A DNA stretch of 64,000 bases, taken from positions 186,001 to 250,000 of the forward strand of contig NZ_RXZI01000004.1 of assembly GCF_021991925.1 (NCBI RefSeq), in the 5' to 3' direction. A program made the translations under genes and the position numbers. The notes beneath the pieces are model-generated. The model was given only the letters and a program-made list of their open reading frames with translations, did not search any database and had not been told where the DNA came from. Of the stretch, positions 7,660 through 15,842 are shown in pieces (position 1 is the first letter of the stretch; every line of letters starts with the position of its first letter). Source of the DNA: Sutcliffiella horikoshii (lineage in GTDB: Bacteria > Bacillota > Bacilli > Bacillales > Bacillaceae_I).

Positions 7660-7986
7660 ATGGAGATGTTTGACTACATTATGCTTTTGAATTTGTTGGC
7701 CATTGTTTCTACGACGCTAGGCAGTTATCTATACGTCTCCCAGATGGTGAAGCGAAAAGGCGCTTTTTTCTTTCATACGGTCATCAGTCTTTCCTTCATT
7801 GTCACCACTTGGTTCATTACCACTACAATTTGGTACTTCCTAACCATACAGGTTGACGGACTCCTTTACATTGGTGGGATGCTTTTCAACATGATGGTAG
7901 CCATCTTCTGTTCAACCGTCCTTTTGGCATATCTCTTTGTCCAGCGCGCTTATCTCATAAAAAAGTATAAAAAAGGAAATAAATAA
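7660..7986 (+). CDS. Small membrane protein, unknown function
   Basis: 108-aa protein with three predicted hydrophobic helices (about 6-26, 37-62 and 67-95) and a basic tail ending IKKYKKGNK, which by the positive-inside rule would be cytoplasmic. I do not recognise the family. The ATG at 7660 lies 8 nt after GGAG; the in-frame TTG just before it is less well spaced. It is monocistronic, with a strong terminator directly after the stop. Confidence 0.7.
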   Translation: MEMFDYIMLLNLLAIVSTTLGSYLYVSQMVKRKGAFFFHTVISLSFIVTTWFITTTIWYFLTIQVDGLLYIGGMLFNMMVAIFCSTVLLAYLFVQRAYLIKKYKKGNK

Positions 7987-8033
7987 CACCTATCCCAAGG
8001 TTCTCATGGAACCTATGTGATAGGTGTTTTTTT
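7987..8033. terminator. Terminator between convergent genes
   Basis: CACCTATC pairs with GATAGGTG around an inner GGTTC TCAT GGAACC hairpin, followed by seven T. It serves the small membrane protein gene and possibly wrbA from the other side. Confidence 0.8.
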
Positions 8034-8035
8034 AA

Positions 8036-8653
8036 TTATTGCATGCTGTTCTTGATGGCACTGGCCACCTGGATGGTGCGCTTGGTCTGATGCTTCACCG
8101 CTGCAGCCACATCCTCTTTCCAGTTCCCATCCTGATCGGCCGTCACACTTGTGCCATATGGATTTCCTCCGGTTTCAAAAATGGAGTTATCTGTATAACC
8201 TGGTGCCGCTACAATCGCTCCCCAATGATACATGATGGTGTACAGATTAAGGATCGTCTGCTCCTGGCCACCATGAGGATTACTAGCAGATGTCATGGCA
8301 CTTGCCACCTTGTTGGCAAGCTTTCCTTCTGCCCAAAGACCTCCTGTAGTATCCAAGAATTGCTTCATCTGTGCAGGGAGGGTGCCATATCTTGTCGGGA
8401 CACTGAAGATGTATGCGTCGGCCCATGTCAGGTCATCCAGACTTGCCTCTGGTACATCCTTTGTCTCCTCTAGATGTTGCTTCCAAGCCGGATTGGAATC
8501 AATTGCCTGCTGCGGGGCAAGTTCAGGCACCTTGACCAACTTCACCTCTGCTCCAGTTGCTTTTGCAGCCTCTTCAGCTGTTTTTGCTAGTTTGTAGTTG
8601 GTTCCTGTTGAGCTGTAATAAATAATTGCCAATTTTACATTCGTTTCCATCAT
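8036..8653 (-). CDS. wrbA: WrbA-type NAD(P)H:quinone oxidoreductase
   Basis: 205-aa flavodoxin-like protein of the WrbA (type IV NQO) family, which reduces quinones by two electrons with FMN. The FMN phosphate loop is YYSSTGTNYKLA near the N-terminus. Further family landmarks are FSVPTRYGTLPAQMKQFLD, the SASNPHGGQEQT stretch and a C-terminal GTSVTADQDG segment. The ATG lies 6 nt after AAAGGAG. A half-conserved MhqR-like site lies about 90 nt upstream (8742-8759), which would fit induction by quinones. Confidence 0.9.
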   Translation of the reverse strand: MMETNVKLAIIYYSSTGTNYKLAKTAEEAAKATGAEVKLVKVPELAPQQAIDSNPAWKQHLEETKDVPEASLDDLTWADAYIFSVPTRYGTLPAQMKQFLDTTGGLWAEGKLANKVASAMTSASNPHGGQEQTILNLYTIMYHWGAIVAAPGYTDNSIFETGGNPYGTSVTADQDGNWKEDVAAAVKHQTKRTIQVASAIKNSMQ

Positions 8654-8741
8654 ATAACACTCCTTTTTCTTTTAGTCCAAGGGTTAACTTCTGGATGGTG
8701 AGGTTTTATGTACTTTCCCTCTAAGTTATCTTGTACCCAAA

Positions 8742-8759
8742 TATCTTGAATTAAAACTT
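8742..8759. promoter_or_regulatory. MhqR-like half-site upstream of wrbA
   Basis: TATCTTGAATTAAAACTT: the left half and AATT centre are identical to the site at 26924, but the right half has diverged. Another TATCTTG lies 17 nt to the left. This is the weakest of the four sites. Confidence 0.3.
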
Positions 8760-8764
8760 TCCAC

Positions 8765-8800
8765 TAAAAAAACCTCCTGCCACTTAAGACAGGAGATTTT
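8765..8800 (-). terminator. Terminator of the regulator/signal-peptide operon
   Basis: Minus strand TCTCCTGTC TTAA GTGGCAGGAGG followed by seven T. It lies 14 nt after the stop of the 49-codon peptide gene. Confidence 0.8.
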
Positions 8801-8813
8801 CTCTTAATGCTAA

Positions 8814-8963
8814 TCAACCACCAGGAATGATCTCAGGGTATTCATCCTTATTTGAAGTTGACATCACATCTGGCTGGGTTTGGACTTCCGCTTTTTGCAA
8901 TTCCCCAGCTCCTCCAAACAATAGAAATACAGCAACTGCCACAAGAATCAATCTTTTCTTCAT
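8814..8963 (-). CDS. NprX/Phr-like exported signal-peptide precursor
   Basis: 49-codon gene. The product begins MKKRLILVAVAVFLLFGGAG, a basic start plus a hydrophobic core typical of an export signal. A polar segment follows, ending SNKDEYPEIIPGG. The ATG at 8963 lies 9 nt after GGGAG and only 13 nt after the stop of the TPR regulator, so the two are co-transcribed. This is the layout of RNPP receptor/peptide pairs (NprR-NprX, PlcR-PapR, Rap-Phr). The C-terminal YPEIIPG resembles the KPDIVG core of the NprX signal of the B. cereus group. It probably encodes a secreted, proteolytically trimmed and re-imported quorum-sensing peptide. The mature form is unknown. Confidence 0.75.
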   Translation of the reverse strand: MKKRLILVAVAVFLLFGGAGELQKAEVQTQPDVMSTSNKDEYPEIIPGG

Positions 8964-8976
8964 ACTAATCATCTCC

Positions 8977-10278
8977 CTATTTTAAGAATGTTTGTTTCTT
9001 TAATTCTTTGTAACCAAGTGAGTAGTAGTAGCTGGCTTTTTTATATTTATAAGTAGATTCAAAATAATGTGCCAGCCGTTCCGCATAAATGATGAGCGGT
9101 TCCTTTAAATCCTTTTTCTGAAAATATGGCAAAGCTTCTTCCAGAAAGATCTGATCGAACCTTTCATAATCGCTCTCTAGGATACTTTCATGAATAGAAA
9201 AATAATAATGATACTCAATGGCATCCTCGGGATTCTCCAATAGCGACTTACCTATCTGAAGCCATCTTCTGCATTCGGATAAATCCCCCAGTTTATCATA
9301 TTCCAATAGAATGCAATAAATGGAGGTGAGTTTACTTAATGGTTTATCCTCCCGTTTTAAATAGTAACTTTTTTCATATTCTTTTATTGCTTCCAATTGC
9401 TGACCTTGAATAGAATACAATTTCCCTAGATTATGATAGATGAGTGACTGTAGATACATATTGTTGAGAGATTCCGAGAGTTTTTGTGCAAGGAGATAGC
9501 TTTCTTCCGCGCGGTCATACTCCCCTATCCTTCGATAACAGATCCCCAACAGCACCTGACATTCGGCACTTCTCTTGAAGTCATAGATTCCCTGGAACTC
9601 GTGGAGCGCTTTGGTGGTATACGTGATACTTAGCGGTTCCTTCAAAGTCTGGCTGTATGTAAGACCAAATAGGTAATAAAGGTCTGCTTCTTCGGATTTA
9701 TCAAAATTGGAGTTTCTTTGAAGGAGCTTTTCCGCTATTTTCAGGTGTTCTAAGACACTGTTGAAATTATTCAATCTATATTCGTAAATGGAATAGAACT
9801 TTTGGAAGTAATAGTGCATTTGTATATCAAAAACATCCATGAACTGTTGCAGTTTATCAATTAAAATTCGGGATTGCTCCATGTTCTTAAGATATAGTTG
9901 ATAGCGTAATTCAAATAATACAAAATACATGTAGGTCTTCGTATTTACGGATGAGATTTTATTGGAAAGCACCTCATGCCGTCGTCTGATTTCTTCACTC
10001 TCACTTGTTGTCATCAATTTGTACCAGGAAGTCAACTCTTCTAAAATCGAATCATCCTGCTGTTCAATCAGACTGACTTCAAGACGTTCACAAAGAAGTC
10101 TCAATACTTCCTCACTCGGGGAGGTCAAGTTGTTTTCTATTTTTGATAGATAGGAAACAGAAATAATCCCTCTTGCAAGGTCATCTTGCTTTAATCCTTT
10201 TTGTATGCGAAAAAATTTAATTTTGCTCCCAATATCCATTTTAGTTGTCTTGGTTGCTGGCTGATCTAGATTTATCAT
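8977..10278 (-). CDS. RNPP-family (NprR-like) quorum-sensing regulator
   Basis: 433-aa cytoplasmic regulator. Residues about 16-70 form an XRE-type helix-turn-helix (KIKFFRIQKGLKQDDLA.., SVSYLSKIENNLTSPSEEVL). The rest is a tandem TPR array, with clear units at YLFGLTYSQTL, VLLGICYRRIGEYDRAEESY and YHNLGKLYSIQGQQLEAIKE. The length matches NprR (about 420 aa) and exceeds PlcR (about 285). It is followed in the same operon by an exported peptide gene, so the TPR domain is predicted to bind that peptide and switch DNA binding or a Spo0F-like interaction, as in NprR. The ATG at 10278 has GAAGGA 9 nt upstream. Targets are unknown. Confidence 0.85.
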   Translation of the reverse strand: MINLDQPATKTTKMDIGSKIKFFRIQKGLKQDDLARGIISVSYLSKIENNLTSPSEEVLRLLCERLEVSLIEQQDDSILEELTSWYKLMTTSESEEIRRRHEVLSNKISSVNTKTYMYFVLFELRYQLYLKNMEQSRILIDKLQQFMDVFDIQMHYYFQKFYSIYEYRLNNFNSVLEHLKIAEKLLQRNSNFDKSEEADLYYLFGLTYSQTLKEPLSITYTTKALHEFQGIYDFKRSAECQVLLGICYRRIGEYDRAEESYLLAQKLSESLNNMYLQSLIYHNLGKLYSIQGQQLEAIKEYEKSYYLKREDKPLSKLTSIYCILLEYDKLGDLSECRRWLQIGKSLLENPEDAIEYHYYFSIHESILESDYERFDQIFLEEALPYFQKKDLKEPLIIYAERLAHYFESTYKYKKASYYYSLGYKELKKQTFLK

Positions 10279-10330
10279 ATGGATCATTCCTTCGCTTTGT
10301 ATTCTATTTTAAATATTCAGATTACTATAA

Positions 10331-10342
10331 GTAAACGTTTAC
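10331..10342. promoter_or_regulatory. Perfect palindrome upstream of the NprR-like gene
   Basis: GTAAACGTTTAC, a 12-bp perfect palindrome about 50 nt upstream of the regulator gene in the divergent 10279-10609 region. It fits 12 of 14 positions of the cre/LacI-type operator consensus. The rest of this 330-bp region is A/T rich and must hold promoters for both genes. A TTTTGACGAACG stretch at 10523-10534 is one mismatch from the Spo0A core TGTCGAA. Confidence 0.35.
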
Positions 10343-10609
10343 GTCAAAGCGGTTTGGATTATGTATCTCTATTATAAAAGCTAACCATGATTTTCGTAAC
10401 CACTTTTTTATAGTTATCTAGGCATATTTCAATAGGATAATTCTCCTTTGTTACAACAGTAGATGAGTAATCTGTTGGGTGTCACCGATAAAAACATATG
10501 TTAATTGTAACAACATCACTATTTTTGACGAACGTTAACTAGTTTTGTCTTCCATGGAGGAGTTCACTCATCAATGTGTAATTAGATTAAGGAAAGGGAG
10601 GTAGTTTGA

Positions 10610-11116
10610 ATGGAATTAAAGACACATGAAGTTGCAAAGGAATTGGGAATGGCCCCTCGGACCATCCGAAAGTGGGTTCAAAAACACAACATCCCCTGCA
10701 GCAAGAATGATTATGGCCATTATGTCTATGATGCAAAAGCCATTGCCCGTCTGGAAACTCTAAAAGCAAACTCGGAAGTCGCCGGTACACTTGAATGGTT
10801 TGATGCCGACACTCCCAACCCTCAAAAGGTAAAAAGGAATGACACCACTCCAATTGAACAAAAAATGGAAGCCTTGATGGAGAGAGTTAGCAGGACAGAG
10901 CAACTGGTGCAACAAAAGGCGGACGATGTGGTATCCTATCAACTCCTGCAACAAAGAAAGGAAATGGAAGAACTGACGAAGAAAGTGGAAAAACTAGAAG
11001 AAATGCTCGATCAATTGCAAGCCAAACAAGGAAAAAAACTCGAACCCCCATTGATTTTTGACCAGCCCCCACAACCAAAACGCCGCAATGTATTTCGTTC
11101 CATATTCGGATTATAG
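10610..11116 (+). CDS. racA: RacA-like chromosome-anchoring protein
   Basis: 168-aa protein with an N-terminal MerR-type helix-turn-helix (THEVAKELGMAPRTIRKWVQ, 5-24), a middle linker, a coiled coil at about 82-140 (heptads in ELTKKVEKLEEMLDQLQ) and a short basic tail (PKRRNVFRSIFGL). This is the architecture of RacA, which binds origin-proximal GC-rich repeats and tethers the chromosome to DivIVA at the cell pole during sporulation. The tail would be the pole-contacting part. A MerR regulator of another kind is possible, but the coiled coil, length and absence of an effector domain favour RacA. AAAGGGAGG precedes the ATG. Confidence 0.75.
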   Translation: MELKTHEVAKELGMAPRTIRKWVQKHNIPCSKNDYGHYVYDAKAIARLETLKANSEVAGTLEWFDADTPNPQKVKRNDTTPIEQKMEALMERVSRTEQLVQQKADDVVSYQLLQQRKEMEELTKKVEKLEEMLDQLQAKQGKKLEPPLIFDQPPQPKRRNVFRSIFGL

Positions 11117-11117
11117 T

Positions 11118-11157
11118 GAAGCTGCCTATCATAATGATGGTCAGCTTCCTTTTTTTA
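11118..11157 (+). terminator. racA terminator overlapping the next gene
   Basis: GAAGCTG..CATCATAATGATG..CAGCTTC followed by CTTTTTTT. The right arm contains the last codons and stop of the convergent 91-aa gene. Confidence 0.8.
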
Positions 11158-11416
11158 TACCATCTAGTACGACGGTAAATTCCTTGATTAGTAAAAGTTG
11201 ATCGGAATCCTCTAGTTGTGAAGCAAGTATGCGTTTGATTGCCATAACATACTTGTCCTCTGGTTTCTTTCTTGTTCTCGGGTGAGTCAACTCATCATTC
11301 AACTCCGTCCTTATAGCTTGGTGCAGCATATTTCCCTCACCCATGTTGAGGCTTTGGAGTGAACGGCTATTCCATAATTGTTTATATAGCTCAAACAACT
11401 CATCTGATTTTTTCAT
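11141..11416 (-). CDS. Hypothetical 91-aa protein
   Basis: Small soluble, mostly helical protein that I do not recognise. It has no Cys, no membrane segment and a charged middle (HPRTRKKPEDKYVMAIKRI). The gene has an ATG with AGGAGGAAAACC upstream, and its stop lies inside the racA terminator, so the two convergent transcripts overlap. It is probably real because it lies between two well-defined genes with a good ribosome site and fills the gap. Function unknown. Confidence 0.6.
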   Translation of the reverse strand: MKKSDELFELYKQLWNSRSLQSLNMGEGNMLHQAIRTELNDELTHPRTRKKPEDKYVMAIKRILASQLEDSDQLLLIKEFTVVLDGIKKGS

Positions 11417-11530
11417 GGTTTTCCTCCTAATTTCTACAAATTCTCTTAAATTTTATAGAATTTTCTTTCAATTTATGGTACTTTGAAAAGGAATACTCGT
11501 ACATATAGCATCTCGGTAAGGAGACTAGCA

Positions 11531-12829
11531 ATGAACTTTCTGAAAGATATATTACTACAACTATTCTTTTTGGTCGTTCCTCTTCTTTTTTACTATTCAT
11601 TGGTGCACAGGAGATACAGTAAGCCTTCGGAATTATTCCGACAGACGGCGGTTTTTTTCTTCTGTACCACTTCTGCATTTTTATGTATTCTATATCCAAT
11701 ACAAATATTTCCTGGCTTCCCTATTTATTTAAGTGGTATTCCCGTTTTGATGGCCTTTATGTATGGTGGATATTTGGCAGGGTCTTTGACCATCATGGCT
11801 TTTATCCCTTTTTCTATTGTTTCACCATCATTTACCTGGTCTATGCAGATGCTTGCCATCATACCTGCTCTTGCAATCTTGCTTCATTTTTTTCTAAAAA
11901 GTCGGAATTTCCATACAAAAAATATTTCTTTCGTTGCAATGGCAGCGTTAGGAGGTATATTATACGCCACTTCCTCTTTTTTAATAAACAATCATCATAA
12001 CTTAATGGGTGGATGGACAACCCATCTTCAACAAGCTTTTTTGTCAGGGATAATTTTTGTGGGGAGCACACTACTTCTTTTTTACATAATGGAAGTTTTA
12101 TGTGGCATAGATCAGCTGCAACAAAACTTCAAGAAAATGAAAAAGCTATATCATATCAACGTGTTGGCTGACGAAGCATCAAAAGAATTCCATAAGCCCT
12201 TGACGATGATAAAAGGATTCACACACTTATTAGGGGCTGAACAAAATAAGGCGAATAAAGAATACGTCCCTATCATCCTAGAAGAATTACACCGGGCAGA
12301 AAGAATCATTGATTCTTATTTAAATCTAGCAAAAGCAGATATGTTTCCCTCAAGGACCATCTCCTCTAAAGAACTTTTGGAGTACGTATTAGCTGGAATC
12401 TTTACTTATGCAAACAACCAGAACGTTCAAATTAAAACGAAAAATATGCGCAACCTTAGAATTAAAGGCAATATGGAGATGTTGGTAGAATCCATGACAA
12501 ATATTTTAAAACATTGTATTGATTCAAATGGTGGTGCAATCAATAGAATCCACCTTAATCATTTTCTCCACCGGAATGAGGTTGTCTTTGAAATACTGCT
12601 TAATTCCAAGGGGGTTGAGACAGAACCAGTTAAATCATTTTTACATTTACCTGCGATGCTCGACAAAGCAGAAAATTCTGCTCTTTATACCGCCTACACC
12701 ACCTTTCTAGCTCATGGAGGGGATATTCAGATCAGAACCAGGATGTTTAGAAACACACTAGTCCTTACACTTCCGGCACAAGTCAAAAAGAGCGAATATG
12801 CTAGCCGTAAAGTAATAAGAACTAACTAA
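11531..12829 (+). CDS. Degenerate 5TM histidine-kinase-like protein (pseudokinase)
   Basis: 432-aa membrane protein with a six-helix N-terminal region of the LytS/KinB 5TM type (residues about 1-190; GIPVLMAFMYGGYLAGSLTIM) and a histidine-kinase-like C-terminal half. The H-box aligns as SKEFHKPLTMIKGF where an active kinase has the pattern HE-x-RNP-[LM]-T, so Lys218 occupies the phospho-acceptor position. The N-box reads NILKHCIDS instead of NLIKNAIEA. The DDGVG and GTGIG nucleotide loops of its intact relative at 48530 are missing. It therefore probably cannot autophosphorylate and may act as a sensor or inhibitor. The ATG at 11531 follows AAGGAG; the longer TTG-started frame is not supported. 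Confidence 0.75.
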   Translation: MNFLKDILLQLFFLVVPLLFYYSLVHRRYSKPSELFRQTAVFFFCTTSAFLCILYPIQIFPGFPIYLSGIPVLMAFMYGGYLAGSLTIMAFIPFSIVSPSFTWSMQMLAIIPALAILLHFFLKSRNFHTKNISFVAMAALGGILYATSSFLINNHHNLMGGWTTHLQQAFLSGIIFVGSTLLLFYIMEVLCGIDQLQQNFKKMKKLYHINVLADEASKEFHKPLTMIKGFTHLLGAEQNKANKEYVPIILEELHRAERIIDSYLNLAKADMFPSRTISSKELLEYVLAGIFTYANNQNVQIKTKNMRNLRIKGNMEMLVESMTNILKHCIDSNGGAINRIHLNHFLHRNEVVFEILLNSKGVETEPVKSFLHLPAMLDKAENSALYTAYTTFLAHGGDIQIRTRMFRNTLVLTLPAQVKKSEYASRKVIRTN

Positions 12830-12831
12830 AG

Positions 12832-12870
12832 AAAAGGGATACCATTAATCAGCAGGATATCCCTTTCTTT
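12832..12870. terminator. Bidirectional terminator
   Basis: AAAAGGGATAcC pairs with GgatATCCCTTTCTTT across the convergent pseudokinase and uppP genes. Confidence 0.75.
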
Positions 12871-12874
12871 ATAT

Positions 12875-13705
12875 TTAAATATCCTTAATGGTGTCAGGAT
12901 CAATTAATAGATAAATCAACGCTGCTGCTACGAAACAGTATATAGCAAAATAAATAAGTTTGCTTCGCTTCAAGAATCCAATAAGCCAAACAATTCCAAG
13001 CCAAGAGCAGATAAAAGTTACTACAAATGCGGTAATCAATGCAGGTACTCCGATATCAGTAACGAAACTACCATATATATCATCCAACGCTAAAACTGAC
13101 GATCCAAGGATTACTGGGATGGATAAAAGAAAGGAATATTTTACTGCCGTCTCTCTGCTTAATCCAGTGAGTAAAGCTGTAATAAGAGTGGCTCCTGACC
13201 TTGAAATTCCAGGAAACACTGACAAAGTTTGTCCTAGTCCTACCATCACTGAATCTTTAAATGTCATTTCTCTTTCACTACGGGTCCCATAGCGATGAAA
13301 GCGTTCAATGTATATTAATGCTATTCCAGTTACCGTAAGGGCCAACGCCATAGAACCAGGGCTCTTCATGGATTCATCAAACATATTACTTAATAAGACT
13401 CCTAGCACACCGGTAATAATTGTCGCAACTACTATGTAGATGGCAAACCAAAATTGTATCCTATTTTCTGGCGTCTTCTTTTTGAAGTAGGAAAAAAAAC
13501 CCACGATCACCTGCCAAAGGTCTTTACTAAAATAAATCACAACCGCTAGGATCGATGCCAAATGTAAGAATATCTCAAAAGATAACCCTGGAAATCGATA
13601 TCCTAATACTAATTGGGTAATGACGATATGAGCGGTACTTGAAATGGGTAAAAACTCCGTAATCCCTTGCACAATACCGAAAATAATTGCTTCAATAATC
13701 GACAT
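12875..13705 (-). CDS. uppP: Undecaprenyl-diphosphatase
   Basis: 276-aa polytopic membrane enzyme that dephosphorylates undecaprenyl pyrophosphate to recycle the lipid carrier for peptidoglycan and teichoic acid synthesis; it also confers bacitracin tolerance. Motif 1, QGITEFLPISSTAH (13-26), supplies the catalytic Glu17 and nearby residues. Motif 2, FPGISRSGAT, supplies the essential Arg/Ser loop. About eight hydrophobic helices are visible. It follows crcB2 by 21 nt on the same strand, so it is probably the last gene of a crcB1-crcB2-uppP operon. Confidence 0.95.
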   Translation of the reverse strand: MSIIEAIIFGIVQGITEFLPISSTAHIVITQLVLGYRFPGLSFEIFLHLASILAVVIYFSKDLWQVIVGFFSYFKKKTPENRIQFWFAIYIVVATIITGVLGVLLSNMFDESMKSPGSMALALTVTGIALIYIERFHRYGTRSEREMTFKDSVMVGLGQTLSVFPGISRSGATLITALLTGLSRETAVKYSFLLSIPVILGSSVLALDDIYGSFVTDIGVPALITAFVVTFICSWLGIVWLIGFLKRSKLIYFAIYCFVAAALIYLLIDPDTIKDI

Positions 13706-13726
13706 ATTCCTGCTCCTTAATGCTAT

Positions 13727-14116
13727 TTATGTATTCAATGAGAAAAAACCAATGATAAAGCCAACTATCGAACCACCGATGCTTAAGGAAACATAAATTC
13801 CTGCTTTTTTATAAAGCTTTTCAGTGAGAAGTTGGATTGCCTCCACACTGAAGGTGGAGAATGTAGTGAAGGCTCCCAAAAAACCTAAACCTAATGCTAG
13901 GAAGATTGTATTTCCATATAATACTTCCGGTTCATCATACATCCCGCCGTACAAGAGTCCAAGGCCAAGAGAACCGACCAAATTTACTATAAGCATTGCA
14001 ATAGGAATAGATGGGTTAGGAACTTTACTCATAAAGAAAAGCCCAACCAGATATCTGCATACCGCTCCAACCCCACCACCGGCACTAAGTAACAATGCCA
14101 TCATAGATTGACTCAT
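13727..14116 (-). CDS. crcB2: Fluoride channel FluC/CrcB, second subunit
   Basis: 129-aa four-helix fluoride exporter subunit. Family motifs are GGGVGAVCRYLVG at the start, AMLIVNLVGSLGLGLL in helix 2 and GFLGAFTTFSTFSVE in helix 3, with the Phe and Thr/Ser residues that line the fluoride path. The ATG at 14116 overlaps the crcB1 stop by 4 nt (ATGA), so translation is coupled. Paired genes of this family usually encode antiparallel heterodimers. A much longer frame reaching 14368 is only read-through of crcB1 in another frame. Confidence 0.92.
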   Translation of the reverse strand: MSQSMMALLLSAGGGVGAVCRYLVGLFFMSKVPNPSIPIAMLIVNLVGSLGLGLLYGGMYDEPEVLYGNTIFLALGLGFLGAFTTFSTFSVEAIQLLTEKLYKKAGIYVSLSIGGSIVGFIIGFFSLNT

Positions 14117-14520
14117 TCCACCTCTCCCTCCCCCTGAATGGAAAGGTGCCGCTCGGCATAACTTCTCCCTGAAACGAACCCGATGAAAGCAAAAAATAAT
14201 CCCCCGGTGATAGAAGCTATTATGTAAATGGCAGTGGATAGGGCCATAGCCTGTGAACCCATTAGGAATACATCTCCCGCCAACGTTGACATCGTTGTAA
14301 AGCCGCCGCAAAGACCGACACCCAAGCCAGCCTTCACCCATTCTGCAGACTTGATATAGAGGAACCAACCTGTAAGTACACCAAGCAAAAAGCTCCCCAA
14401 GATATTTTCCACCAAAGTTCCAAAAGGGAAACTATAGCCAAGCGTTCCAATATTAATACCATACCTTAATAAAGAGCCCAATGCTCCTCCAATGAGTACA
14501 GCCAATATATTTTTCAACAT
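14113..14520 (-). CDS. crcB1: Fluoride channel FluC/CrcB, first subunit
   Basis: 135-aa four-helix membrane protein. Motifs are IGGALGSLLRYGINI, LVENILGSFLLGVLTG and GLCGGFTTMSTLAGDV. It is predicted to pair with the overlapping crcB2 product in opposite membrane orientation to form the dual-pore fluoride channel that protects against environmental fluoride. I looked for a fluoride (crcB) riboswitch in the short upstream gap and saw none; the gap holds the terminator of the preceding gene. Confidence 0.92.
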   Translation of the reverse strand: MLKNILAVLIGGALGSLLRYGINIGTLGYSFPFGTLVENILGSFLLGVLTGWFLYIKSAEWVKAGLGVGLCGGFTTMSTLAGDVFLMGSQAMALSTAIYIIASITGGLFFAFIGFVSGRSYAERHLSIQGEGEVE

Positions 14521-14563
14521 GCAACTTAACCACCTATTTGAAACGTTTTACACTAATTATGCA

Positions 14564-14604
14564 AGAAAAGAGTGGGTGACTGCAAACGCCATCCACTCCT
14601 TTTC
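14564..14604 (-). terminator. Terminator of the SDR gene
   Basis: Minus strand AGAAAAGGAGTGGATGGC, loop, GTCACCCACTCTTTTCT: long stem with few mismatches directly after the 14607 gene and before crcB1. Confidence 0.75.
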
Positions 14605-14606
14605 TC

Positions 14607-15671
14607 TTACATTTCCACCTTAACCTTTTCCGGTTGAAAATATGCGCGAACAATGATCTCGAGAATCTCATGTGTCATATTCAGATGCGCAATCGGGCTG
14701 CCTTTCAAAAGCTTTTGTGTATTGGCATCTTCGAATGAGATACTTCGATCAAGGTATGGTTCAAATACGTCAATCATGCTATTCAATTGAATTTCCACTG
14801 GTGTTAACGTGTATGCTGTTCCTTTTTCATAAATTCCTAGGGTTTTAAATTGTAGGTGCTCCTTGATGGTACCTAGTATCTCCCTATTTGTGGGTGGCGT
14901 GGGATTCGTAATGTTATAGATGGTGTTTTTCGTTGCCTTTTTTGCCGCAATCGTTAGGATATCAGCGACATAATCCACCGGTACGAGATTGGAAGTACCT
15001 TCCTTAGAACCTACCAGGTGAACCTTTTCATGATAATTCTTTCGCTCGAGTTTACGCTTGAAAAGTTCCAGTCCCCTCATGAAGCCATAAAGGGTAAAGT
15101 TGGAATCTGCTTCTCCTGTCTTTGAATCTCCTACAATGATAGCCGGACGGAATATGGAGACATCCATCTTATCCTTGTACTTCATCACTTCGTGCTCAGC
15201 AAGCGCCTTACTCTCCTCGTAAGGATTGTTGAAATTCTGTTGCAGGTCATACAGTTTTTCCTGCCCCTTATTGGAGACCCCTACTGTATAGGCGGTACTG
15301 ACATGGATGAACTTTGGCACTCCGATTAGCCTTGCTACGCCAAGGGCGTTCTTTGTTCCGTGATAATTCATTTCCATAAGAGTGTCTCTAAGATGATGAT
15401 CAAATTTCACCAATGCCGCAAGATGGTAGAAGATATCTACCTTCTTTGTAAGTCCTGAAAGTATATCCGTAGAGAAGCCGAAATTCTTTTCCACGATATC
15501 TCCTTTCAGGATCGTGACATTCCCCTGCAAGGATAGAGGCAAGCGGTCCTTTAACTCCTTTGCTTTGCCCATGTTTCTGGCTAATAGATAGACATTATGT
15601 CCTTCTTCCAAGAGGTTGCGTATTAACCTCCCTCCTAAAAATCCAGTAGCACCAGTTAAGAATATATTCAT
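14607..15671 (-). CDS. Extended SDR-family NAD(P)-dependent epimerase/reductase
   Basis: 354-aa cytosolic protein. The N-terminal Rossmann motif is TGATGFLGGRL (6-16), and the extended SDR catalytic pair is in NPYEESKALAEHEVM (Tyr-x3-Lys). The middle, SIFRPAIIVGDSKTGE, and the NLVPVDYVADIL segment are typical of the male-sterility/acyl-CoA reductase and sterol-dehydrogenase-like branch of extended SDRs. The substrate is unknown. The ATG at 15671 is preceded by GGAGGACTTCA; the upstream in-frame start at 15704 lacks such a site. It is monocistronic, with its own terminator. Confidence 0.85.
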   Translation of the reverse strand: MNIFLTGATGFLGGRLIRNLLEEGHNVYLLARNMGKAKELKDRLPLSLQGNVTILKGDIVEKNFGFSTDILSGLTKKVDIFYHLAALVKFDHHLRDTLMEMNYHGTKNALGVARLIGVPKFIHVSTAYTVGVSNKGQEKLYDLQQNFNNPYEESKALAEHEVMKYKDKMDVSIFRPAIIVGDSKTGEADSNFTLYGFMRGLELFKRKLERKNYHEKVHLVGSKEGTSNLVPVDYVADILTIAAKKATKNTIYNITNPTPPTNREILGTIKEHLQFKTLGIYEKGTAYTLTPVEIQLNSMIDVFEPYLDRSISFEDANTQKLLKGSPIAHLNMTHEILEIIVRAYFQPEKVKVEM

Positions 15672-15842
15672 TGAAGTCCTCCATTGTTGAACATGATTTT
15701 TCAATCAAATCTACTACAATCTTAATATAGAATCTGGCATAAATCAAAACTTGGAAAATATTGATGAAGCATATCACGATTAGTGGGCTGAAGATGACAT
15801 ACGTTATACTGGAAATAATGACATATGACAAAGGAGTCTGTG

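Noticed and set aside
10523-10534. Spo0A box before racA
   Set aside because: TTTTGACGAACG has one mismatch in the core TGTCGAA and poor flanks; it is too weak to list alone, although racA is Spo0A-linked in B. subtilis.
13727-14368. 213-aa ORF as one protein
   Set aside because: The first 84 codons are another frame of crcB1; the true FluC start at 14116 has ATGA coupling.
14521-14606. Fluoride riboswitch upstream of crcB1
   Set aside because: The short gap is occupied by the preceding gene's terminator and lacks the conserved fluoride-aptamer sequence.
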